A stretch of DNA of 64,000 nt from Ruegeria sp. HKCCD8929. GTDB lineage: Bacteria; Pseudomonadota; Alphaproteobacteria; Rhodobacterales; Rhodobacteraceae. The position numbers were made by a program, and so were the translations under genes. The stretch's first letter is position 1, and the number at the start of each line of letters is the position of its first letter. The notes under the pieces were generated by a model. It was given only the letters and a program-made list of their open reading frames with translations. It was not told the DNA's origin and ran no database searches. This document shows positions 1 to 8,419 of this stretch, one piece after another. The DNA lies in contig NZ_WPZY01000008.1 of the NCBI RefSeq assembly GCF_013031405.1, positions 62,001-126,000 on the forward strand, given 5' to 3'.

Positions 1-526
1 GAAGCTGGCCCCCGGCCTCGACATAGGCTCCGGCGAACAGACGCAGAAACTCTGGATTACCGAGAAGGTGATGGAGGTCAAACCGGCTTAAATCTTCTGC
101 AAATGCGTCAAATGACCAATCGGCATGAAAATGATCGAAGAGACGCCGCTGTTCGTCAGTCTCCAGCGGGACGAGACGAACCACGTGCGGATTAACTCCA
201 AAAAGGTCGCCTACGAGCCGGGTTTTGGCATCTTCCCATTCGCCGGATCGGCTGGAGAGCAGGACTTTGTCCGGTTCAGCATCGCGAATTTGATGCAAGA
301 TGTCGAAGACGCGCGCATCACCGATCCGCGCCACTTCATCAAAGGCGTCGATTACCAAAGTCGATCCAGTGCACTGCGCTTTCGGTCGGAAAGCACTGGC
401 TCGGACGCGACTTGCCCCGACCCGATCAGCAATACTATCCAATAGCGCAGTTTTCCCCGCGCCGGGCTCAGCAAGCAGGATCACGACTCCGGGCGCCGCC
501 AGAAGCTCGGCTTCTGGAATGATCAT
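1..526 (-). CDS. NACHT/STAND-like P-loop NTPase, 5' part only (runs off the left edge)
   Basis: The open frame continues past base 1, so only about 175 N-terminal residues are visible. They contain a Walker A motif (LLAEPGAGKTALL), a Walker B motif ending in consecutive acidic residues (TLVIDAFDEV), a sensor-like LLSSRSGEW and, further on, LLGNPEFLRLFAGAY, which resembles the 'NP-hydrophobic' stretch after the NTPase core of NACHT/STAND proteins. Such proteins are often signal-sensing switches and many bacterial ones act in phage defence; that role is inferred here. The first ATG is at 526 and has no good ribosome binding site. The frame stays open upstream to a TGA near 612 without another ATG, GTG or TTG, so the true N-terminus may be lost or use a rare start. 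The NTPase call is firm; the subfamily is not. Confidence 0.6.
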   Translation of the reverse strand, partial: MIIPEAELLAAPGVVILLAEPGAGKTALLDSIADRVGASRVRASAFRPKAQCTGSTLVIDAFDEVARIGDARVFDILHQIRDAEPDKVLLSSRSGEWEDAKTRLVGDLFGVNPHVVRLVPLETDEQRRLFDHFHADWSFDAFAEDLSRFDLHHLLGNPEFLRLFAGAYVEAGGQL

Positions 527-787
527 GTCGCCATTGCGAAGCCTGCGGGGAATGTGAATCTCGCCAGGAATCTGCAGCCCTCTACTCGAATTCTTTTGCC
601 TAATTCAAACGTTTAAGACGTTGTAGTCGTTATCCTGTCTTAGGAACAGTACGGAATAGAGGTGCGTTTGCATCTACTCTATTCAATGTCTGCTTTGATG
701 GAGCAGCGCTATTGCGTAATCTGGGCAATGAGTGGCGGGTACGAGCCGTCTGCACACCACCGAAACGCTCCATATTGACCCAACTCA

Positions 788-3700
788 TCAGTCCTCAATC
801 AGCGAAAAATCGTCGCCATCGCCCGATTTTCTTTTTCGGTTTCTGGCTTTCCTGGGTCTTGGGCCTTTGGGAACGTAATTGTCGTTTAACGCTTTCTCGA
901 CCAACCATGTGGCAGGGTGATCAGGGAAACCTGCGCCATAGTGGCGGATCAGATCGATATATTTGAGCCCAAGCGCAGATAATTTTCTGATCTCCTCGCC
1001 GGTTGAGGCGTTTTTGACCACAAGGCCGCCTCCCTTTGCAGCCAGCGCTATATCTTTATCTTTCAACGCTGCCGAAAGCTCACCCCAGGAGCGTGTGTCG
1101 TCAATAGATTTGCGGATGAGTGCTTTGAGGTCGAGTTCCGGCGGACTATCGATCTTTTGTGGTTCTGGAACCGAGGTATCCAATGCGTTTGCGGCAGGGT
1201 CGGCCGTTTGTCGATATGGATTGTCCCTGACAAGGTCCGTCTGATCATCCTCTCGGGCTGTTGTTGTCGGCTGACTATGCGAGGCTTTGGCATTCTCATG
1301 TCGGAAGATCAACTCTGGTAGTATGGTCTCCCAACTATCGTGCCGATGGTAGTGGGCGTAGCCTTCGCCACTATCGATCTTGCGCCAGTTGATGATGGCC
1401 CCGATCTGCCCAGTGGAAAATACATGCCCGCCGGGTGGCTTCCACGATTTGGCCATACGTCCGACAACACGTTTTTGGGCGTCCAGCAAAACCCAATGAG
1501 GTTGTTGAAACACAAGGGAAATGGTGTCCCCTACATTCGCTGTGCGCACGGCGTTGTGGACTTCATGTGCATCCCTTTGGCGACCGGCGAACGACAAATC
1601 TACAATATCGAGCGCGGGCATCTGGTATTTTGTTGCAGGCAAAGAGGTTTCGCCGAGATCGGGCGTCACATGCCTGATAAGAACTGAATCTGAACCCGTT
1701 TTCAGAAAGGGGTGCGTTCCGGATGTCAGCACTGTGAGGCTTTGCTGTGCGCGGGTCATTGCCACATAGAATAGGCGACGAGGCGCTTCGTTATCCTCCT
1801 CTTTCGAGACTCGCGTCCAACCGCCGTTTAGAATGGCGACATGGTCAAACTCAAGGCCTTTGGCCCTGTGCGCCGTCAGCAACAGCAGTCCACGTTGTTC
1901 ACCGCGTGTATCCCGGGACCAGTCCGCGATCCATTCAATGATGTCAGGTATCGGCATAGTTTTGGTGCCCAACTCCCGGGCCAGTTCCGCCACACCTTCT
2001 GCCAGCAAATCCACCCATTTGTTGCGAGACTGAACATTCAGGACCGTGAGGATATCCTGAATACCCAGAAGTGCGCCATGTTTTTCGCGCAGCCCGGACA
2101 CCAGACGTTGGGTCTCCCTAAGTCGCCAAACATTTGGAAGGTCTTCGTTGGCCATATCCACGCGCAGACCTTGTGCTTCGGCATAGGTCCGAACTGCATC
2201 CAGTGATTTCCAGTCTCGGGAAATCACAGCAACGCGGGACCAGTTCCAATTGGGGTCCAGGCGAGAAAGGCGTATCAGCTCGTCGATTGCTGCTGCAGAT
2301 TGCGGCATAGCGCCAGGTGGGACGTCCAGCAACTGCACTCGGCCATGGGCAACGGAATCCTTCCCCTCCAGTCGCCCGCCGCTGGGTTGAGAGAGCCGCG
2401 CCTGATTGATCGTGATTTGGTGATCCATTTTCATGCGTTTAGGCGCTTTGGATATGACCTGATTGGCGGCCTCGATAATATGTGCTGTCGACCGGTAGTT
2501 TTCGATCAGAAAAGATGGTCTGGCCTTATAGTCCTCTTCAAATCTGCGGATGAAATCCACGGAAGCCCCGTTGAAAGCATAGATATTCTGGTCGTCATCG
2601 CCCACGGCAAACAGGCTAAGTTTAAGCTCGGCATCTTCCAGAGAACGACCGGCCACGGCGGAAATGAGCGCGTATTCCTCCGGGCCAATGTCCTGGTATT
2701 CATCCACCAAAATCCAGCGAAACCCCTGAATCAGGCTCTCGCGCTGCGCCTCTGCTTCGGCTTTTGTAAGGCCTTCGGGGTTGAGCTGGCGCACCGCCTC
2801 CATAATGACATTGTCGAAGTCTTCTGTCGCGGCCTGAACCCCCGCAAAACTGGCGCCAACCAGCTTCATCGCAAGCGAATGGCAAGTCGAGATCGTAACC
2901 CCCGCCGCATCATCGCCCACCAGCGCTCGTAGGCGAACACGGATTTCGGCAGCGGCATGGCGATTATAGGCCAGTACCAGGATACCGCGCGGGTCTTCGC
3001 GCTTCATCCGTAATAGATAAGCGATCCGGTGCACTAAAACACGGGTCTTCCCAGATCCGGGACCCGCCAAAACCAACACATTGGTCTGGTCCCGATCGTC
3101 CGCAACAATGTCCTGTTGGACCTTGTTGCCCAGATCTTCGACAATGGCGGTCCAGGACTTGCTGGTTGTCTGTCGCTTGACCTCTCGTGCCATGCCCGGC
3201 ATCCAACGTTTCATGAACTGCTCTTTGTTGAGCAGGAAGTAATCCTCCGATAGGCGTTCGGCGTCTGTGATCTTCTCGAGGCCGGTTTCCGCGTAAGTTG
3301 CCATAACATGGGTCTGAAGCGTCTGTTCGGCGTAATGATCTTCCAGAGGGAGGAAGTCCGACTGCGTGAACTGACCACCTTCGGGATTGAGGAATACGGT
3401 CATGGCGGGGCGGAATACGGTCAACCCTTTCCCCAGTGTCAAAACGCCCTGTTCATGCATCCAAAGCAGGGAGCGTTCCAACAGTTTGGTCATATCCCGC
3501 AGACCGCTGGATTTCAGAACGGCATCCTGTGTGAGCTGCGCCAGAAGGTCACCTACGGTAGTTTCGACCTGCAGATCTTTGCCGCGCGCGCCTTTGTCGA
3601 TTCGACCCGTCAGAAACTTCAAAAGAATCCCGGCAGCTTGCCACCGAACCTCAGCGGTTTGGGCAATGACTTCCCACGTTCTTATCCGCGTCACGTTTAG

Positions 3701-6418
3701 AGTGTTTCGGCTGATTTTGCGCAAGCGGATATTACCGGTGCCTCCATCCTGCCCCTTGCCATCCCGAGCTATGCCCCGGATCAGTTTGTCGATTACATCG
3801 GGGCGCGCATCGGCGTGGTCCTGATTGCGCAGATGCTGGCAGGTTTCCTGAAGGTTCAGCGGTATTCGAGTCTCTTTGTCCGCATCCGGTGCCAGCTCTC
3901 GCATCGACGCGATCAAATCCCGTTCCAGGTTTGCGGCCTCGGTGAGGCGCCCGGAGGAAGACTGCGCCACACCCACGTGGATGAAGAGCGTCATCGCAAC
4001 GTCGTTGCGCGCGATGCCAAAGCTTTCGAGATCGGCCATCGCTTTGGTCAGTGCGCCGGGTGTCAAACCGCTGACGCCGCAAAGCTGATCGGTTGAGACC
4101 CCTTCATCCGCCGGGGCCAAAATCAGATGCTGCACGATGGCCAGCAATTGTTTGCGATGCGCTTGAGTGATCTCCGCATCCGCAAGCCGTTGTTTCGCCT
4201 CGTCCAGTGTGCGGACTGTTAGCGACGAAGGAAAAATACGAACACGGTTCTCTTCTCGCGAAACAAGTGTTGCTTCTTCAAGCCAAGATACGGCCGTCTT
4301 GACTCGTGTGTCATCAGTCGCGCTGTCCCGTTCAAATTCTTGATCTTTTTCGAACCGGACAATCTCACCCGCAGTGGCGACGATCTTGCCGGTTTTGCGT
4401 GAGCGTTCGTCGATCCGGCGAAGGGCTTTAAGGATGGCTCCGATTTCATGCCGTGCCAAACGCGAACCCGCGGACAGCCTGAACTGGCGTTCTACATCAT
4501 CCCCTGTGTACAGAAGCACGCAATCGGCGATTTCCCGGTCGCGTCCGGCGCGCCCAGCCTCCTGCAGGTAGTTTTCCAAGGACCCTGGGATGTCTGCATG
4601 CACCACCAGCCGGATGTCGGGTTTGTCGATGCCCATGCCAAAAGCGTTGGTGGCCGCGATCACCCGCAGGTCTCCGACCCGAAAGCGTTCCTGGACGTCG
4701 TGTTTGTCATCGGATCCAAGTCCAGCGTGGAAATGTGCCGCGTCCATACCTTGTGATTTTAGAAACTCGGCGACGCGCTCGGTCTCTTTGCGCGTCGCGC
4801 AATAGACTACGGCGCCGGATCGGCCCTCAGCGGGCAGTAGCTCTTCGATCACGTTCAGTACATCGGTCAGTTTGCTGTTCTTAGTGGTAGGCCTGACATC
4901 AAATGTCAGGTTTTTCCGAGATGCGCCACCATCAAGGGAGAGCAGCTTGACCCCGGCGCGAGACTGGAAATGCTCGACGATATCGGCGACGACCTCTGGT
5001 TTGGCGGTGGCCGTGAGACATAGGATTGGGGCAGGGGCTTGATCGCCCGAGAACTCTTTGATGAACCTTCCCAGATATCTGTAATCCGGCCTGAAATCAT
5101 GACCCCATTTCGACACGCAGTGAGCCTCGTCAATTGCCCACAGTCCAACTTCGCGCTGAGCCAATACCGACCGGATTGATGTGCTGCGCAATTGCTCGGG
5201 CGAGATGATCAAAATGCCCGCATCGCCCATGCGGACCTTGTCCAGGGCGTCTTGTCGCTCGGGCATGGACATCTGACCATTCACAGTCACGGAACAGGAA
5301 ATGCCTACGCGCTCCATACCCTGAACCTGATCTGCCATCAGCGCCACCAACGGTGAAATGACCACGGTCAACGCCCCGATTTTGTCGAACCGCGACAAAG
5401 CGGGCACCTGATAACACACGGACTTTCCAGTACCTGTTGGCAGGATGCCGAGCAGGCTTGTTCCGGACATGGCTTCATCGACAATGCGTTCCTGCAGAGG
5501 GCGACCATCTGGGTCCACAGGCTGTGGGCGGAAACTGTCGAACCCGAACCACCTGTTCAGCGCACGGACCGGGTCATTCTGTTCAGCACACCACTGACAG
5601 GCGGGATCTTTGCAGGACGTATCCCTGAGATGCCGAACAATCAGAGATGCCTCGCGAAACTGCGCCCGAACCCATGGCGGCATAACCGAGTCCCCACCCG
5701 CTACGGTGATCCAGGATAGCGCATAGGCCATAGGCCATCCGTTTCGGGGATTGCTAAGCCTTCCCAGAGTCTGTTCGACCCGTTTACTACAAGCCCGACC
5801 GTCCAGCATCCGACGGATGGCGGCAAGGGCTTCATCCTGCGGCGGGCAATTGGCTTTTCTTAGGTATTTGAAAACCGCATCGAACCCTTCCGATTGTTCC
5901 GTTCGAGTGGTCAGGAAATGATAGGCTACGAGTGCATCTGGTTCGCTGTCGGCAAGGTTTTGAAAGGCATCGAGCTGATTAGCGAAAACCTCAAAAACAA
6001 GCCGGGCGTCAAGTTCTGGATCATTGATATGCCCTGCAGCCAGCCGCCCGTCCTGATAGTGTTTGACCAGATGGTGGTAAGGGTTGCGTGGGAAGGCCAG
6101 CGGGTTCAGCCACAGTGTATCAATTGGTGCCCGCATGATCTGGGTCAGACGTGGTCTGGCGGCAATTAGGTGTTCCATATCGTGGTGCAGGAAATTGTGA
6201 CCAATCGGATGTGGGGCACCTGCGATAGCCTCTTCCAGGCGGTCGAGATCTTTCTCCAGCGCGCTGGATTTCGACTTCAAAGCAGGTTGCTCATCGTTTC
6301 GGACGGCTGCAAAGGCAAATACCTTCGCGGTTTTTGGATCCACCTCCAAATCGATGGACAGACAATTGGAAAGTAACTCGGTATGTCGACCGTTCATTTG
6401 TGATGCGCAACCATTCAA
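788..6418 (-). CDS. Giant exonuclease-RecQ-UvrD fusion helicase
   Basis: This is a 1,876-residue protein with three enzymatic parts. Residues 20-140 look like a DEDD 3'-5' exonuclease: D23 and E25 in SIDLEVD, GHNFLHHD at 73-80, and NDPELDA near 132-138, where a histidine would be usual in the DEDDh class. A Cys cluster (C269, C274, C277) precedes a complete RecQ helicase: LPTGTGKS near 326-333, DEAH at 430-433, TATA at 469-472, TNAFGMGIDKPDIR near 590-603 and QEAGRAGRD near 619-627. A second, UvrD/Rep-type helicase follows: LAGPGSGKT near 1117, LVDEYQD near 1237, GDDDQNIYAFNGA near 1273, NYRS at 1307, TAHRAKGLEF near 1515 and FYVAMTRA near 1550. All main motifs look intact. The exonuclease-RecQ order resembles eukaryotic WRN. 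A start at 6397 is also possible. Helicase calls are sure; a defence role is inferred from the neighbours. Confidence 0.9.
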   Translation of the reverse strand: MNGCASQMNGRHTELLSNCLSIDLEVDPKTAKVFAFAAVRNDEQPALKSKSSALEKDLDRLEEAIAGAPHPIGHNFLHHDMEHLIAARPRLTQIMRAPIDTLWLNPLAFPRNPYHHLVKHYQDGRLAAGHINDPELDARLVFEVFANQLDAFQNLADSEPDALVAYHFLTTRTEQSEGFDAVFKYLRKANCPPQDEALAAIRRMLDGRACSKRVEQTLGRLSNPRNGWPMAYALSWITVAGGDSVMPPWVRAQFREASLIVRHLRDTSCKDPACQWCAEQNDPVRALNRWFGFDSFRPQPVDPDGRPLQERIVDEAMSGTSLLGILPTGTGKSVCYQVPALSRFDKIGALTVVISPLVALMADQVQGMERVGISCSVTVNGQMSMPERQDALDKVRMGDAGILIISPEQLRSTSIRSVLAQREVGLWAIDEAHCVSKWGHDFRPDYRYLGRFIKEFSGDQAPAPILCLTATAKPEVVADIVEHFQSRAGVKLLSLDGGASRKNLTFDVRPTTKNSKLTDVLNVIEELLPAEGRSGAVVYCATRKETERVAEFLKSQGMDAAHFHAGLGSDDKHDVQERFRVGDLRVIAATNAFGMGIDKPDIRLVVHADIPGSLENYLQEAGRAGRDREIADCVLLYTGDDVERQFRLSAGSRLARHEIGAILKALRRIDERSRKTGKIVATAGEIVRFEKDQEFERDSATDDTRVKTAVSWLEEATLVSREENRVRIFPSSLTVRTLDEAKQRLADAEITQAHRKQLLAIVQHLILAPADEGVSTDQLCGVSGLTPGALTKAMADLESFGIARNDVAMTLFIHVGVAQSSSGRLTEAANLERDLIASMRELAPDADKETRIPLNLQETCQHLRNQDHADARPDVIDKLIRGIARDGKGQDGGTGNIRLRKISRNTLNVTRIRTWEVIAQTAEVRWQAAGILLKFLTGRIDKGARGKDLQVETTVGDLLAQLTQDAVLKSSGLRDMTKLLERSLLWMHEQGVLTLGKGLTVFRPAMTVFLNPEGGQFTQSDFLPLEDHYAEQTLQTHVMATYAETGLEKITDAERLSEDYFLLNKEQFMKRWMPGMAREVKRQTTSKSWTAIVEDLGNKVQQDIVADDRDQTNVLVLAGPGSGKTRVLVHRIAYLLRMKREDPRGILVLAYNRHAAAEIRVRLRALVGDDAAGVTISTCHSLAMKLVGASFAGVQAATEDFDNVIMEAVRQLNPEGLTKAEAEAQRESLIQGFRWILVDEYQDIGPEEYALISAVAGRSLEDAELKLSLFAVGDDDQNIYAFNGASVDFIRRFEEDYKARPSFLIENYRSTAHIIEAANQVISKAPKRMKMDHQITINQARLSQPSGGRLEGKDSVAHGRVQLLDVPPGAMPQSAAAIDELIRLSRLDPNWNWSRVAVISRDWKSLDAVRTYAEAQGLRVDMANEDLPNVWRLRETQRLVSGLREKHGALLGIQDILTVLNVQSRNKWVDLLAEGVAELARELGTKTMPIPDIIEWIADWSRDTRGEQRGLLLLTAHRAKGLEFDHVAILNGGWTRVSKEEDNEAPRRLFYVAMTRAQQSLTVLTSGTHPFLKTGSDSVLIRHVTPDLGETSLPATKYQMPALDIVDLSFAGRQRDAHEVHNAVRTANVGDTISLVFQQPHWVLLDAQKRVVGRMAKSWKPPGGHVFSTGQIGAIINWRKIDSGEGYAHYHRHDSWETILPELIFRHENAKASHSQPTTTAREDDQTDLVRDNPYRQTADPAANALDTSVPEPQKIDSPPELDLKALIRKSIDDTRSWGELSAALKDKDIALAAKGGGLVVKNASTGEEIRKLSALGLKYIDLIRHYGAGFPDHPATWLVEKALNDNYVPKGPRPRKARNRKRKSGDGDDFSLIED

Positions 6419-6865
6419 ACACTGCAGTTAGAGAATACCTTTTTGAGACTATGCACAACCCGGGCGGGAAGTGATGACTGAACCCATTGGTTGCAAAGCC
6501 ACAAACGATGGCGATCAAAAAAATCTGGATAAGGTCCTGTCGGGTTGGTTCCAATTAACAAGGCAATTTTTTGAATTTAGTTTTTGTCCGTTTTCGGGAA
6601 GTAGCACCGCGGTATCGCAGGTCATTCTGAATGGCTGGTTTGGGCCATCTAATACCTTGGGACGTTGGGCGGATTCCAAACAATGGCTGTCGCCACAAAG
6701 GCACCCCGGCCAACAGTGGAAGTCGAATTGTCAACGAGTTTGATAGCGCCTCACTTCGGGACACAATTTGCATTTGCTTGCCCAGTTTGGACGTCATCTT
6801 TTGGTTGCGTAAGATCAAGGTTGTCTCCATCGTCCATTCATTGGATTCAACGCGGTGAATTGAAG
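6419..6865. promoter_or_regulatory. Divergent intergenic region between the helicase and the 517-aa/PLD operon
   Basis: About 450 bases separate two divergently transcribed units, so promoters for both must lie here. It contains several A/T tracts (around 6520-6590) and no recognisable gene. Open frames that cross it lack ribosome binding sites and their translations do not look like a folded protein. The frame of the downstream gene is open up to 6665, but that extra 67-residue stretch is compositionally unlike the rest of the protein. No clear -35/-10 pair or operator could be assigned by eye. Confidence 0.4.
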
Positions 6866-8419
6866 ATGAAGGATTTGGGATCGGGGTTCCCCGAATGGAC
6901 TGAACTCGGCCAAGATGGTGGCCTTGACCCTCTTGGTATGCAGCGGCCAATAGAGGTGATTTATCAATCCCTTCTTCCAGGCATCAGCACCATCACGTTG
7001 CGATTCAGGTACTATGCCTTCTTTGTCTGGATGCTCGAGGTCTACGCCAAGGAGAATAGAAACACCGATCCCGCGGCTTTCAGGCGATTTCAGCGTCGCT
7101 GTGAAGCCCTTTTTGCCCTTATCGCTGCCCGGGGCAGCACTGAGTTGGGGGTTGCAGGGATCGATTGGGCGCATAGGCAGCTTTCCAGCGTCCCCGATAA
7201 TTCAGCCGCTAACATCGACTTCTCGGTGGGAGCTGATCCGGAAGCGGACCTCGCCCAGCGTTACTTGCGGAACAAAGGTGGTGCCTTCGGTGGCATCTAT
7301 GCGACGCAGATGTACGAGATGGGGCTCATCACGTTAGGTGACGATCAGAACCCAATCTCGGTCTGTACAGACCGTGCGCTCCCACTGGCAAACGCCTTTG
7401 CTGAGGAAATCGGTGACTTGGCTGTTCTGTTCTTGGGGCGCGTGGCAGCCGGTACGGTGTCTCTCCCAGACCTCGATAGGTTGGCGCCGATGAAGCCGTC
7501 TTCGGTCATTGCCGGCAGTAAGGAGCATTCGCTGTTGGTCGAGGTTCTTCTGGGCCGAGTCTCGTCTGCATCTGTATCGGACCAATTGAGACGGTCCACT
7601 GCGCGGATGTTACTCCAGCTCATCGCCGTGGCGAACGATGTTCCCCACGCCGAGGCGGTGAAATGGGAGTGGTTTGGTGCCGGAAAGCAGGAGGTGCGAT
7701 ATGACTCCGATACCGATGACGTCCGCGATATGTGGGCCCTGTATCAAGCCTGCGATCTGATGCGCCTCGCCTACGAAAACACCCTTGATCTTGCGTTGGA
7801 CATTTTGCAAGGCGCTGAGATGCGACGAATGACCTTGGGAGCGCTCGTTGCTGAGCTACTCGATTTGGCCGACGTGCCCAAAGGGATGACTTGGGTAGAG
7901 TATTCTACTGGCCTCGTGGAGAAGGCCGAGCCTGCCGCCTCCGCGAGACTTGCTGATGATACTATGATGGAAGCGCGTGCGTCCGGTGATCGTTCTGAAC
8001 GGATGCAAGCTGTCCTGGTGCTCATAGCGGCCCTTGCGAAAAAGGCGGCAGCCTTCGGCGAGTTGTTAGATAATGCGTTGGATGCACCTGATCACTTCCA
8101 TTCCCTGAGGACAGAGGTTCGCTTTCTGGAAGCAAGAGCACACGACGATGCCCAAAGCGTCGTGGATGCAATGATCCGTGAACGTGTCCTGAAACGCCAC
8201 CTATGGGTGGCGTCACGCAAGTTTCGCAACCAGAAAGCTTATACCTTCCTGATTGAGCCCGAAGAGGGACTATTGCGATACAGGGATAGATTTCGGGTTT
8301 CACCAAGCAGCCCCCGCCTGGAGCAGGCGATGAAGTTCCTCCGGGACGTGAAGCTGATCGATGACACTGGCCTGACTGCTCTCGGCCGCGCGGAACTGAT
8401 GTCGAATGAAGTACTTTGA
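6866..8419 (+). CDS. Unrecognised 517-aa protein, first gene of a two-gene operon with the PLD protein
   Basis: I do not recognise the family. The frame is open from 6665, but ATG 6866 is preferred because the conserved-looking sequence begins there (MKDLGSGFPEWTELGQDGG). The N-terminal third has a distinctive hydrophobic/aromatic stretch (VIYQSLLPGISTITLRFRYY followed by FFVWMLEVY), and much of the rest looks helical. A signal peptide, P-loop or obvious nuclease motif was not seen. The C-terminus reads like a winged-helix end (LKRHLWVASRKF ... GLLRYRDRFRVS). The stop codon overlaps the start of the PLD gene by 14 bases, so translation is probably coupled. It is divergent from the exonuclease-RecQ-UvrD gene, and the three may form one functional unit; this is inference. 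Confidence 0.75.
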   Translation: MKDLGSGFPEWTELGQDGGLDPLGMQRPIEVIYQSLLPGISTITLRFRYYAFFVWMLEVYAKENRNTDPAAFRRFQRRCEALFALIAARGSTELGVAGIDWAHRQLSSVPDNSAANIDFSVGADPEADLAQRYLRNKGGAFGGIYATQMYEMGLITLGDDQNPISVCTDRALPLANAFAEEIGDLAVLFLGRVAAGTVSLPDLDRLAPMKPSSVIAGSKEHSLLVEVLLGRVSSASVSDQLRRSTARMLLQLIAVANDVPHAEAVKWEWFGAGKQEVRYDSDTDDVRDMWALYQACDLMRLAYENTLDLALDILQGAEMRRMTLGALVAELLDLADVPKGMTWVEYSTGLVEKAEPAASARLADDTMMEARASGDRSERMQAVLVLIAALAKKAAAFGELLDNALDAPDHFHSLRTEVRFLEARAHDDAQSVVDAMIRERVLKRHLWVASRKFRNQKAYTFLIEPEEGLLRYRDRFRVSPSSPRLEQAMKFLRDVKLIDDTGLTALGRAELMSNEVL

